NCBI RefSeq assembly: GCF_020734105.1
Contig: NZ_JAJAFR010000002.1
Location: 62,001-126,000 of the forward strand
Reading direction: 5' to 3'
Length of the DNA stretch: 64,000 nt
From: Alkalihalobacillus deserti
GTDB taxonomy: Bacteria > Bacillota > Bacilli > Bacillales > Bacillaceae_D
The notes beneath the pieces were generated by a model. That model had not been told where the DNA came from. It made no database searches and was given only the letters and a program-made list of their open reading frames with translations. This document shows positions 36,395 to 45,161 of this stretch, in pieces (the stretch's first letter is position 1; every line of letters begins with the position of its first letter). The position numbers were made by a program, and so were the translations under genes.

Positions 36395-37729
36395 TTGAAG
36401 GCGATGATCGTAAACAAGCGCTTCTTATTAATAAGCTTTCTCGTGTTGAGTCTAGTTCTTACTGCATGTTCTCCAGAGGATTCAGACAACACGGAAGAGG
36501 TTCATCATGGAAATGGAGAGGGGATGGACCACGGTGATGGAAAGGATGGTGAAGATCATCATGGCGAATATGAATCAGGTGAGGTGGAGATGGATAAGCA
36601 AGAGAATAGAGTGCATTTAGAACAGATTGCTGCAACTCCTCCTGAATCGTTAAACGAAAATGCAACAATCGGATTAAGCGTAACAAATACAAAAAATGTC
36701 ACTCGCTTAAATGAGGATGACCCCGTTGCTCTATCGATCCAAGCTTCTCAAACGGTATGGCCTGCGACGCATGAAACAAACCAACCTGGAACGATTATTC
36801 TTGCACCTTTAAATCAATGGCAATATGCATTGGCTTCCTTAACATTAGTGCATCACCCGAATGATGGTCCAATGCTTTATTGGGAAAAGGAGATTTCAGA
36901 CGATGTGTTAACTGAACTTAGCCGTCTTCAACCAAAAGGGAATAATGAAGGCGTACAAGTTCTTGTTTTAGGTGATATTGATGACAAAGAACTGAACAAA
37001 CTAGACGACTATAACGTTGAACAAATAAAGGGTGAAAATCCTGCTGACTTCGCTAAAAAGGTAGAAGAACGCTTTTCAGAGACAATTTCAGGGATTCAAC
37101 CGAATGTCATCATTGGCTCTTCGGAAGAAAACGCTAAAGAATATACGATAACGGTAGCAAACTGGATTACCCATATGAATGAATCACTGTTGTATGTGAA
37201 TAATGAAGGAATTCCTCAAGAAACGATCGATGCTTTAAAAAGTAGAGATGATGGTGTAACGATATATATTATCGGCCCAGAAGAAGTTATTTCTGAAGAT
37301 GTTGCCGATGAACTAGAGACTTATGGAACTGTACATCGTATTGAAGGTAAGGATCCAGTTGCTCAATCAATCGAGTTTGCCTCTTTTAAAGACGCTGAAA
37401 CAGGCTTTGGTTGGGGGATTACTAATCCAGGACACGGCTTCGTATTTTCTTCTACAGGAACACCTGAACTGGCCATCGCTGCTGCTCCTTTTGCTCATTT
37501 AGGTAAGCATGCACCATTAATTTGGCTAGATGAAGGGGAAGTAACAAGCGAATTATATGAATACATGGCTAGCGTAAAACCTGCATTCATTGAAGAACCG
37601 ACGGAGGGTCCATATAACCACGGATATGTAGTTGGATCTTTCAACCATGTATCATTCGCTACACAAGGCATCTTAGATGAAAAGATGGAAATTGTATCAC
37701 TAGGTGGAGATGACCATGGTGGACATTAA
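36395..37729 (+). CDS. His-rich lipoprotein with cell-wall-binding-repeat-2-like domains
   Basis: 444 residues. Lipobox LVLTACS, then a metal-ligand-like stretch of His, Asp, Glu and Gly (EVHHGNGEGMDHGDG, EDHHGEYE), and a C-terminus ending GGDDHGGH. The body contains two repeats of the CWB2 pattern (PNVIIGSSEENAKEYTIT; VTIYIIGPEEVISEDV, then HRIEGKDPVAQSIEFA). I keep the TTG at 36395 (AGAGGA upstream); the ATG at 36404 is an alternative. It would sit outside the membrane and bind metal near CopA, but its biochemical role is not known. Confidence 0.7.
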   Translation: MKAMIVNKRFLLISFLVLSLVLTACSPEDSDNTEEVHHGNGEGMDHGDGKDGEDHHGEYESGEVEMDKQENRVHLEQIAATPPESLNENATIGLSVTNTKNVTRLNEDDPVALSIQASQTVWPATHETNQPGTIILAPLNQWQYALASLTLVHHPNDGPMLYWEKEISDDVLTELSRLQPKGNNEGVQVLVLGDIDDKELNKLDDYNVEQIKGENPADFAKKVEERFSETISGIQPNVIIGSSEENAKEYTITVANWITHMNESLLYVNNEGIPQETIDALKSRDDGVTIYIIGPEEVISEDVADELETYGTVHRIEGKDPVAQSIEFASFKDAETGFGWGITNPGHGFVFSSTGTPELAIAAAPFAHLGKHAPLIWLDEGEVTSELYEYMASVKPAFIEEPTEGPYNHGYVVGSFNHVSFATQGILDEKMEIVSLGGDDHGGH

Positions 37730-37738
37730 TTAAGTGAG

Positions 37739-37772
37739 GAAGGTTAGCATAGAGCTAACCTTCTTTCTTCTT
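37739..37772 (+). terminator. Terminator after the His-rich lipoprotein gene
   Basis: GAAGGTTAGC pairs perfectly with GCTAACCTTC (5-base loop) followed by TTTCTTCTT. Confidence 0.85.
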
Positions 37773-37823
37773 AAAAGGTGCAAATAACGAACATTCTAGT
37801 TAGGCCTTTTTGGATTGTTGATG

Positions 37824-37852
37824 TTGACATTGGACACGTATTTATCTAAAAA
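37824..37852 (+). promoter_or_regulatory. Candidate promoter of the two-component operon
   Basis: TTGACA (37824-37829), 17 bases, TAAAAA (37847-37852); good -35, mediocre -10. The response regulator starts about 84 bases downstream. Confidence 0.45.
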
Positions 37853-37935
37853 TAATACAAGTGGATCTATCACATAAAAAGTAACGATTGATCTTCCTAT
37901 GTTACTTAGTATGTATTAATTAATGAGGTGTAAGT

Positions 37936-38631
37936 GTGAAAAAAATTCTTATTGTAGATGATGAGAGACAAATGCAAGCGTTAATTTCCTTTTGTATAAA
38001 ATCCTCAGATTTTGATGTGAATACAGCATCCTCGGGGCAGGATGCAATCAACTTGCTTGAGGAGAAGCACTTTGATCTGATGCTACTTGATATTATGATG
38101 CCTGAAATGGACGGATTTCAAGTACTAAAGATCCTAAATCAGAGTAATGTTGCTGTCCCAGTTATCATACTTTCGGCAGTTGGAGAAACAGACTCTATTG
38201 TCGAAGGGTTAAATCTTGGTGCGTATGATTACATCACAAAACCGTTTGAACCAAAGGAGCTTGTTGCAAGAGTTAATTCTGTCTTACGACGGGTCCAACC
38301 TTTAGTCGATAAAACGAAGATTAGGAGTATGTACGGCCTAACTCTTGATCAACTTAATCACACAGTTACATACAACAGAAAAATAATTACTTTTACGAAA
38401 AAAGAATATCAATTATTCTCACGCCTTTTTGCCCAACCAGGAAGAGTGTATACGAGAGAGCTTCTTTTTTCTTTAGAATGGGAGGATTTTGATGACAAAG
38501 ACTATCGAAACGTCGATGCTCATATTAAGAATATTCGGGAGAAGTTGAAACAAGCAGGTGTTAAGAACCCAGTAATTGAAACGGTTTGGGGTGTTGGTTA
38601 CCGAACACCACAGCATGAGGAAGTAAAATAA
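37936..38631 (+). CDS. OmpR-family response regulator
   Basis: 231 residues from a GTG with TGAGGTG 5 bases upstream. Receiver domain: acidic DDE (IVDDER), phospho-Asp in LMLLDIMMPEMDGF, switch Lys in ITKPFEPKEL. C-terminal winged helix: ELLFSLEW region and VDAHIKNIREKLKQAG recognition helix, WGVGYR end. Its stop overlaps the kinase start (TAATG). The target is unknown; copper or envelope stress is suggested by position only. Confidence 0.92.
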   Translation: MKKILIVDDERQMQALISFCIKSSDFDVNTASSGQDAINLLEEKHFDLMLLDIMMPEMDGFQVLKILNQSNVAVPVIILSAVGETDSIVEGLNLGAYDYITKPFEPKELVARVNSVLRRVQPLVDKTKIRSMYGLTLDQLNHTVTYNRKIITFTKKEYQLFSRLFAQPGRVYTRELLFSLEWEDFDDKDYRNVDAHIKNIREKLKQAGVKNPVIETVWGVGYRTPQHEEVK

Positions 38632-40019
38632 TGAAATTATCTACTAAATTGGCATCTTTGTTTTTTTTGTCAACAGTTTTAATTATTATCGCAATGGGAA
38701 CGTCATTTTATTTTCTTTCAAAGTCTTTTTATAAAGATCAACTTCAAAAAGACATTGAATATCGACTTGAAGCTCATCGTGAGGTCATTGAGGCACACAT
38801 GAACCCAGAAACGTTTTGGCACGTGGTTATAATGGAACAGAAAGAACGAGAGAATTCATTTATTATTTATGACACAGAGTTCAATGTACAAGCAAGTAAT
38901 CAGCAGATATCTCGTGACATGCTTGAGCGTTACCGCGACTGGTTGATGGAGGCTACAGAATTCAAAACGAGAAGAACGGACTTTATTGAAACAATGGTTC
39001 ATCACATTCCACATATCTGGTCTTTTGAACCGTTTATGGAAGATGAGGAAGTAGCAGGGTATTTGTTTATTGACCAAGATACTGGAAGTTTTGAGGAAGC
39101 CAGATGGAAGCTTTTCGTCATTGCAACCGTAATGGGAATGATCACACTTTTATTTTCAGGGATTCTCATCATTTTCTTTTCAAAAAAGATCACATTACCT
39201 TTAACCAATGCACGAAATTTAACAAAGAGAATTGCAAAAGGAGATTTTGATGTTGAATTGATAAGCAAAGGAAAAGATGAACTGGCAGATCTAATGAAGG
39301 ATATCACCTCAATGGCAAGACAGCTTAAGGAATACCGTGATAGTAGACAACAGTTTTTAACAAACATTTCCCATGACCTTCGTACCCCGTTGACGTATAT
39401 TAAAGCATATTCAGCTCTATTAAAAGATAAAGAGTTAGATCCTGAACTAATCAAAGATCAATCAGCTGTCATCTATCTAGAAGCGACTAGAATGGAAAGA
39501 CTAGTGATAGACCTCTTTCAGCTTATGAAGCTGGAAGAAGGAAAAGTCACGATGACTATGCAGGGAATTGACCTAGTTGACTTCATTCGTACTGTCACTA
39601 AAAAAGTAAAATCAGCCTCAGATAAGAGAAAAATAGATTTACTTGTTTCATCATCACAATCTGAAATTGTAGCGAACGTTAATATCGATCTGTTTGAACG
39701 AGCTTTATTAAACCTTTTGAATAATGGGGTTCGTCATACAAAACCGTTTGGTCAGATTAAGATTAGAATAACTAAACAGCTAAACGATATAAAGATCGAA
39801 ATCGAGGACAATGGTGAAGGAATTCCAGAAGAAGCTCTTCCTTATATATGGGATCGATTTTATCGAGTTGATAAATCCCGCTCTTCAATGAGTGGAGGTA
39901 GTGGGCTGGGGTTAGCTATTACAAAGCAAATCATTGAACATCATGGTGGAACTATTAATATTAGTAGTACAGTAAATGTAGGAACAATTTTTACAATTAT
40001 GCTACCACGGATATACTAA
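38631..40019 (+). CDS. Membrane sensor histidine kinase
   Basis: 462 residues: TM1 (LASLFFLSTVLIIIAMGTSF), extracytoplasmic sensor of about 120 residues, TM2 (near residues 160-185), HAMP, H-box NISHDLRTPLTYIKAYS, N-box LLNNGVRHTKPFG, G1 DNGEGIPEE, F-box RFYRVDKSRS, and G2 GGSGLGLAITK. The sensor domain has His, Trp and Glu residues (HRE, HMNPETFWHVV, MVHHIPHIW) that could ligate metal; that is inference. Partner of the overlapping response regulator. Confidence 0.92.
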   Translation: MKLSTKLASLFFLSTVLIIIAMGTSFYFLSKSFYKDQLQKDIEYRLEAHREVIEAHMNPETFWHVVIMEQKERENSFIIYDTEFNVQASNQQISRDMLERYRDWLMEATEFKTRRTDFIETMVHHIPHIWSFEPFMEDEEVAGYLFIDQDTGSFEEARWKLFVIATVMGMITLLFSGILIIFFSKKITLPLTNARNLTKRIAKGDFDVELISKGKDELADLMKDITSMARQLKEYRDSRQQFLTNISHDLRTPLTYIKAYSALLKDKELDPELIKDQSAVIYLEATRMERLVIDLFQLMKLEEGKVTMTMQGIDLVDFIRTVTKKVKSASDKRKIDLLVSSSQSEIVANVNIDLFERALLNLLNNGVRHTKPFGQIKIRITKQLNDIKIEIEDNGEGIPEEALPYIWDRFYRVDKSRSSMSGGSGLGLAITKQIIEHHGGTINISSTVNVGTIFTIMLPRIY

Positions 40020-40509
40020 TTATTGTGATTTCAGCTATAGTAATTATGGCTATTTTCTTTGGCGAAAAGTTTTTTTTACAGTCAGACTCATCCTCTAAGG
40101 ACTTTCTGAGGAAGAGTTGAACGCAATAGTAAACTTTTATGGAAATTCTCATTTACTAACCAAATCGAAAGAACGAATTACACAAAGAGAAACTTTACGA
40201 AAAGGCCGAGGAAGAAAACACAACCCTCGGTCTCTTCTACCTTCAATCTCTTTAAAAGACTTTCCATATGATTTCTAAGTTCAACTGATTTACCTCTGTA
40301 TTTTTGGATAGTGAATGAAAATGTCCAATTGACACTTTATCACCATCCATATCTAATAAGCTGTATGCCACATAATATATCTTTTATTCATGGAAGTGGG
40401 GGGCGGTAATTAGATTTCTAAAGAAGTACACTGGATACGAAAACCTACGAACTCCTGGGCATCAACCTGAATAAACTAAATAAATAACAGGTTAGAAAGG
40501 GGAAGTATC
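40020..40509. other. Intergenic upstream of the Hsp20-like gene
   Basis: A CCGAGG/CCTCGG hairpin (about 40207-40231) followed by a pyrimidine tract may terminate the two-component operon. A promoter (40329-40357) lies in the right half. No gene recognised. Confidence 0.45.
40329..40357 (+). promoter_or_regulatory. Promoter of the Hsp20-like gene
   Basis: TTGACA (40329-40334), 17 bases, TCTAAT (40352-40357). Leader of about 145 bases. Confidence 0.6.
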
Positions 40510-41055
40510 ATGAATCCAATGGACTTTTTCAATCAAAAAAAGGCTGGATTTCCATTTAATCAAGTGCACGGAACTCAATTTTCTCCCGAGTATTTGCATC
40601 AGATTAAGAATATGGTGAAGCAGTACAATTCAGTCATGACCGATGATTTTTGGGGAACTTTTAACGGATTTAATGAAAATCAAAAGAAAGAAGCAACAAA
40701 ACAAATACTTCCAATTGAAATTTGGGAAAGTAGTGAATCTATTTATCTGTCCATTGTTGTACCAGGTTTATCTAGGTTAAGTCATGCCAAAATAGTTTTC
40801 CAAAATGGTCAAGTACTTTTACTTAAAATTAAATCATCTTCTATAAAACCAGCTGGAGGAGAATCATTAATAAAAAGTGAGTTGCCCCAGCAAATTTATG
40901 AAAGAGAAATTTTTCTTGAGAAGCCTGTGAACACATCTGATTATTCGTCAAGTTACGATAACGGCATACTAACCTATACGTTTGAAAAAGCGAAGGATAG
41001 TTGGAATCAGCGTAGTAAAAGTAAAAACGAACTGGAGATCCCGTTTGACTTATAA
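40510..41055 (+). CDS. Hsp20/alpha-crystallin-domain protein (CotP-like)
   Basis: 181 residues. The C-terminal half follows a small heat-shock/spore-coat CotP-type fold: ILPIEIWESSESIYLSIVVP, a variable loop, then LPQQIYEREIFLEKPVNTS and DNGILTYTFEKAKD (the A-x-x-x-n-G-v-L motif with changes). The N-terminal 60 residues are Phe/Asn/Gln-rich. ATG follows AAAGGGGAAG. It could be a general chaperone or a coat protein; the metal-stress neighbours favour neither strongly. Confidence 0.65.
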   Translation: MNPMDFFNQKKAGFPFNQVHGTQFSPEYLHQIKNMVKQYNSVMTDDFWGTFNGFNENQKKEATKQILPIEIWESSESIYLSIVVPGLSRLSHAKIVFQNGQVLLLKIKSSSIKPAGGESLIKSELPQQIYEREIFLEKPVNTSDYSSSYDNGILTYTFEKAKDSWNQRSKSKNELEIPFDL

Positions 41056-41244
41056 AAGGAGGAGTGTTATTCCTAATCTGTTAACATAAGAAAGAAATGC
41101 CCCAAAAGGATTTGAGCTCAGAACAAAAAAATTCTCTATGATCATTTAATATTACCAATAGTAGATTACCCCAAGTATTTTAATGCCTTATTCTACCACT
41201 ATATAAGCGATCTAAGTAGTCAAATAAAAGTGGAGGGATAAAGA

Positions 41245-41391
41245 ATGAATAAAAATCTTCTTAAGGTGTCTACAGCTCTCCTATCTTTTAGTATGGTTAT
41301 AGGTTGCAGTGCCATCGATTCAGAAGAACCTGATTTAGATGAAGAACCGTCGGAACAAACTGAAGAAATTGAAGAAGGACAAAACGAATAA
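41245..41391 (+). CDS. Tiny acidic lipoprotein
   Basis: A 48-residue frame with strong signals: TGGAGGGAT upstream of the ATG, basic-hydrophobic signal KNLLKVSTALLSFSMVIGCS with a lipobox at MVIGC, then a very acidic tail (SEEPDLDEEPSEQTEEIEE) of about 28 residues. A perfect terminator follows 9 bases after the stop. It would be a membrane-tethered acidic peptide facing outward. No family recognised; cation binding is conceivable. Confidence 0.7.
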   Translation: MNKNLLKVSTALLSFSMVIGCSAIDSEEPDLDEEPSEQTEEIEEGQNE

Positions 41392-41400
41392 TAGGAAATC

Positions 41401-41440
41401 AACCCTTTAATTCTATTTGAATTAAAGGGTTTCTTCGTTC
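41401..41440 (+). terminator. Terminator after the tiny lipoprotein gene
   Basis: AACCCTTTAATTC pairs perfectly with GAATTAAAGGGTT (13 bp, 5-base loop) followed by TCTTCGTT. Confidence 0.85.
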
Positions 41441-41784
41441 TAAATAATTGCTAAATGGTAACTTTACTAAGGCCGCTTTCCTTCGTTAATTTTAAGTTCC
41501 TTATTTTCACACTTTCATCATATTTGTTTTGTATAGTTAGATAGATAATAAGTAAAATAGAGGGAGGGAAGAAAAGCTGCAATATCTTTTAGGTATTCAC
41601 AAAACATTGGTGCGGATCACTCGTCTTATAAATTTGATTTAGTGTTGACATACCATTTAGTGTGCAATAATGGTAAGGTAACATCTGCATGTGGGCAGGA
41701 ATTCTATTGTTGTAGCCCCACATACTTATTGTTTATTTATTTGGAAGAAAAATGATGATGACTAATTTATAGGAGGAAGAAGAA
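41441..41784. other. Intergenic with promoter, dyad and hairpin
   Basis: No gene. It contains a promoter with an overlapping dyad (41645-41675) and a leader hairpin ATGTGGG/CCCACAT (41689-41723) before the propeller gene. Confidence 0.5.
41645..41675 (+). promoter_or_regulatory. Promoter with operator-like dyad for the propeller gene
   Basis: TTGACA (41645-41650), 17 bases, TAATGG (41668-41673). TACCATT (41651-41657) and AATGGTA (41669-41675) form a perfect 7-bp dyad covering the spacer and -10, a typical repressor position. Confidence 0.55.
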
Positions 41785-42939
41785 ATGAAACAATTACTAT
41801 ACAGCATTGGTGCGCTTTTAACTTTGTTAAATATTCCTATTAATGTTTTAGCGCACGGAACGGAAGATGAACATCAACAAGAGCTTTTATTAAATTCAAT
41901 GCTGAAAAATGGACTCATTTCATCGATAGTTTTATTCGCCGCGCTTATTGCCGTGTGGTACTTTTTGAAAAAGAAAATGAATAGTTTAAACATGAAAAAG
42001 AAAGAAGAAAGTGTTAAGAGAAATAGATTAAATACATTATCAAAATCAGTGCTTTTCATTAGTGTTATTCCGTTATTAGCAGCCGTTATTCTTGGATTTA
42101 TGCAGAATAACGAGAGTACTGAAGATGCAGTTACTTTTATGCATATCCACGGGTTAGATTATACTGCTGATGGACAAGAGATTTATGTTCCTGCTCATGA
42201 TGGATTAAAGATCTACTCTGAGGGTATGTGGTCTAATCAAACAGAAGGTGAGCTTCATGATTATATGGGCTTTTCGATGGTGGAAGATGGCTTCTATAGC
42301 AGTGGGCACCCAGCTCCTGGCTCAAAAATGGCAGATCCATTTGGGATCGTAAAGAGTATAGACAAAGGGAAGACTTTAGAAATCCTAGACTTATACGAAG
42401 AAATAGATTTCCACGGCATGACTGTCGGATATAAGACAAAAGACATCTATGTATTTAATCCAGCACCAAACTCAAGAATGGATAAACCAGGTTTTTATTA
42501 TTCAACGGATGAAACGAAGACGTGGAATCAAAGTAAACTAGAAGGGTTAGTTGGACAAGCTTCTACGCTAGCTGCTCACCCAACCGAAAATGGAGTAGTA
42601 GCGATTGGCACAGATAGTGGAGTGTTTTTATCTACGGACTATGGAAATTCATTTGAGTCTTTACTTGAAAATGTGAGTGCTGTGGCAGTATCTTTTGATC
42701 ACAGTAATTCTCTATTGGTCACTGTACCAGGAAAGTTATTGTCTATTAGTTTAGATGGTACAAAACAAACGGATCTAAACATCCCTCAATTAAATAGTGA
42801 TGATGTTATTGCTTATGTAAGGCAAAATCCACAAGAAGCGAACGAATATGTTTTTGCCACTTTTAATAAAGATATATTTATTACGAAAGATAGCGGTGAA
42901 ACGTGGATGGAGATTGTTGATCAGGGGACTGCAAAATAA
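41785..42939 (+). CDS. Membrane-anchored beta-propeller (sortilin/BNR-like) protein
   Basis: 384 residues: signal peptide ending near VLAHG, a second membrane helix (about residues 40-60), a third (about 87-105), then an extracytoplasmic region built of BNR/sortilin-type blades: FMHIHGLDYTADGQEIYVPA, KSIDKGKTLE, YYSTDETKTWNQ, FLSTDYGNSFE and ITKDSGETWME (Asp-box-like S/T-x-D-x-G-x-T/S-W). Related proteins are annotated as F510_1955-family glycosylhydrolases, without shown enzymatic activity that I know of. The early AHGTEDEHQQ is His-rich, in keeping with the metal island. ATG follows AGGAGGAAG. Confidence 0.65.
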   Translation: MKQLLYSIGALLTLLNIPINVLAHGTEDEHQQELLLNSMLKNGLISSIVLFAALIAVWYFLKKKMNSLNMKKKEESVKRNRLNTLSKSVLFISVIPLLAAVILGFMQNNESTEDAVTFMHIHGLDYTADGQEIYVPAHDGLKIYSEGMWSNQTEGELHDYMGFSMVEDGFYSSGHPAPGSKMADPFGIVKSIDKGKTLEILDLYEEIDFHGMTVGYKTKDIYVFNPAPNSRMDKPGFYYSTDETKTWNQSKLEGLVGQASTLAAHPTENGVVAIGTDSGVFLSTDYGNSFESLLENVSAVAVSFDHSNSLLVTVPGKLLSISLDGTKQTDLNIPQLNSDDVIAYVRQNPQEANEYVFATFNKDIFITKDSGETWMEIVDQGTAK

Positions 42940-42966
42940 GAGCAACTCAACTAAATTCTAACAGAA

Positions 42967-42995
42967 ATACGCTTGGATCTAGAATCCGAGCGTTT
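42967..42995 (+). terminator. Terminator after the propeller gene
   Basis: ACGCTTGGATCTAG / AATCCGAGCGT stem with one G-U pair, followed by TTTTCTAATT. Confidence 0.65.
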
Positions 42996-43015
42996 TCTAA
43001 TTCCTGCAAGCTTAA

Positions 43016-43047
43016 TTAAGCCCATACCCATCTGCGTATGGGCTTAA
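43016..43047 (-). terminator. Terminator of the leftward antiporter gene
   Basis: TTAAGCCCATAC pairs perfectly with GTATGGGCTTAA (12 bp, 8-base loop). It lies 4 bases beyond the stop of the leftward gene. Confidence 0.75.
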
Positions 43048-43050
43048 TCA

Positions 43051-44556
43051 TTATTTTGCAACATCTTGTAAATGGGTATCTAAAGAATGCTTTTGATCAA
43101 GCATTCGTTTCAATTCTTTTTTACTTTGTTTTGATACAAGGATATACAGCATGTCGCCAGCTTGAATTCTTGTTTCTCCATAAGGCGTAATTAGATCACC
43201 ATTCCTGATAATGGCATTTACTAGAACGTCTTTTGGAAACATTATTTCAGCTAAAGATTGATAGACTAACGCATTATCTTCATTTATTTCGACTTCAATA
43301 ACTTCTGCATTTGCTTTGCCGATGGAAACAAGTTCTAATGAATGAATGGGAGTATCCTTTTTCGTACCGGTTAATTTAAGTTTTTCAGCAATAAGAGTAA
43401 TCGTAGACCCTTGTATTAAAGCTGAAGTTAACACAACGAAAAAGACAACATTGAAAAATAACTGGCTATTGGCAAGACCAGAGATCATGGGAAACGTAGC
43501 TAAAACAATTGGAACCGCTCCTCGTAAACCGGCCCATGATAGAAAAATCTTTTCCCTTAAATCAAATTTCATTCCAATCGTTGATAAGAACACGGCAATC
43601 GGTCTGGCAATAAGGATTAAGATAAAGGAAAGTATTAAGCCTTTTACAATGATATCTAATTGGAACAACTGTACCGGGAATACGAGCAATCCAAGAATGA
43701 CAAACATTAAGATTTGCATCATCCATGCAAATCCTTCATTAAAACGAAAGATCGAGTGGCGGTAAGTCAAATCTGCATTTCCTAATACAAGTGCTGCTAC
43801 ATAAACTGCAAGTAAGCCACTTGCTCCGATTAGGCCAGTTACACTATAGGTTAATAAGGCAAAAGCCATTGCAAAAATAGGATATAAGCCACTCGAATCC
43901 AGGTTTATTCGATTAATGGCATAGGTAGCGATTTTTCCAAGCACTAACCCGATCAAAAGTCCCATCCCCATTTGCCAAAAAAATGAGCCAACGAGAAGAA
44001 AATAATTAGGCTGGTCTGTCAGTAGTAACTGTATAAAAGAGATCGTTAAGAAAACAGCCATCGGGTCGTTCGTTCCTGATTCTGCTTCTAATGTAGAGCC
44101 AAGCCGTTCACGAAGATTTACCCCTTTTAGTACAGCAAAGACAGCAGCTGCATCTGTTGAACCAACTATGGCACCAAATAAAAATCCTTCTAGCCATGTG
44201 ACATCTAAAATAAATTTAGCAGCAACTGCGACGACAGATGATGTAATTAACACACCAAATGTAGCAAGTGATAATGCCGGGACCGTGACAGGTTTTACGG
44301 AGGACCACTTTGTTTGCAAACCACCCTCAAATAAGATAATCACTAGTGCTAATATACCGACTAACTGAGCGTATTTAGCATTATCAAAATAAATAAAACC
44401 AATACCATCACTACCAGCTACCATCCCAACCAACATAAATAATACAAGGGCTGGTACGCCAAGACGTGTTGAGAATTTTGCTGTCACTACACCTGCAATT
44501 AAAAGGAGGGCAGCCATTAAAATAAAGTAATCCGTATTAAATATCCCATCCAGCAT
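43051..44556 (-). CDS. Potassium/proton antiporter (NhaP2/CvrA-like, CPA1)
   Basis: 501 residues. About 12 hydrophobic helices with the CPA motifs GVPALVLFMLVGMVAGSDGI, EGGLQTKW, GAIVGSTDAAAVFAVL and AESGTNDPMAVFL (the ND ion-binding pair); LSWAGLRGAVPIVLA in the late helices. The C-terminal domain (from about residue 405) is a TrkA-C/RCK-C type: VEVEINEDNALVYQSLAEI and AGDMLYILVS. It exchanges K+ (or Na+) for H+. Start ATG 44556 follows GGAGAGGAT. Confidence 0.9.
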   Translation of the reverse strand: MLDGIFNTDYFILMAALLLIAGVVTAKFSTRLGVPALVLFMLVGMVAGSDGIGFIYFDNAKYAQLVGILALVIILFEGGLQTKWSSVKPVTVPALSLATFGVLITSSVVAVAAKFILDVTWLEGFLFGAIVGSTDAAAVFAVLKGVNLRERLGSTLEAESGTNDPMAVFLTISFIQLLLTDQPNYFLLVGSFFWQMGMGLLIGLVLGKIATYAINRINLDSSGLYPIFAMAFALLTYSVTGLIGASGLLAVYVAALVLGNADLTYRHSIFRFNEGFAWMMQILMFVILGLLVFPVQLFQLDIIVKGLILSFILILIARPIAVFLSTIGMKFDLREKIFLSWAGLRGAVPIVLATFPMISGLANSQLFFNVVFFVVLTSALIQGSTITLIAEKLKLTGTKKDTPIHSLELVSIGKANAEVIEVEINEDNALVYQSLAEIMFPKDVLVNAIIRNGDLITPYGETRIQAGDMLYILVSKQSKKELKRMLDQKHSLDTHLQDVAK

Positions 44557-44600
44557 AAGGTGATCCTCTCCTTTTCCTTTCTATTTTACTAATTACTTTC

Positions 44601-45161
44601 TTAAAGATTCACATTTATTTGAGGTGGTTCACTTTTCTCATCACTAATTCCAATATAGCGTAAAGTAGCTCCACGTGTTTCATGATTAAAACGTCGTTGT
44701 AAGAGAGAAATAGCTACTCCTTGTTTATACCCGTGATAGCCAAATGTTTTCCGTAATGTATGCGTACCAACCTTATCGAAAATGCCAGCTTCTAAGGCAG
44801 CCTGATTTATGATTCGATAAGCCTGCTGTCGAGTGATAGGTCCTTTTTTATTCGAAGATAAGAACAAATAATCGTCCTTACTGTAATTCATTTGTTTTAC
44901 ATAACTATGAATGGCTTGTTTCACATTTTTATTTAAATGAATTTTTTCCGTTTGAGATTTGTTGTTAATGACTAGGAAATCACGGGGAGAACTCTCGTCT
45001 ATGACATCACTGTACAAAAGTTCTAACATTTGACTAATACGTAAACCGGTGTTAATTCCAAGAACGAATAGTAAAAAGTCCCGTTTCGAACGTTTTCGTA
45101 AATAGCGTTTCATCATGAGAATTTTCTCAACTTGACGAATAGGCTCTACAAATTCCATCAT
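44601..45161 (-). CDS. Tyrosine-type site-specific recombinase
   Basis: 186 residues with a full catalytic set: Arg in INTGLRISQML, Lys region NNKSQTEKIHLN, His and Arg in THTLRKTFGYHG, second His in RRFNHETRG, Tyr in TLRYIGI. It lacks an N-terminal core-binding domain, as do several chromosomal short integrases of Bacillus (YoeC type). GGAGG precedes ATG 45161; the ATG at 45158 is equally possible. No attachment-site pair is obvious nearby, so it may be a domesticated or orphan enzyme. Confidence 0.85.
   Translation of the reverse strand: MMEFVEPIRQVEKILMMKRYLRKRSKRDFLLFVLGINTGLRISQMLELLYSDVIDESSPRDFLVINNKSQTEKIHLNKNVKQAIHSYVKQMNYSKDDYLFLSSNKKGPITRQQAYRIINQAALEAGIFDKVGTHTLRKTFGYHGYKQGVAISLLQRRFNHETRGATLRYIGISDEKSEPPQINVNL

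Noticed and set aside
41220-41402. Leftward 60-residue ORF opposite the tiny lipoprotein
   Set aside because: The rightward frame has a ribosome binding site, lipobox and terminator; the leftward one is its shadow.
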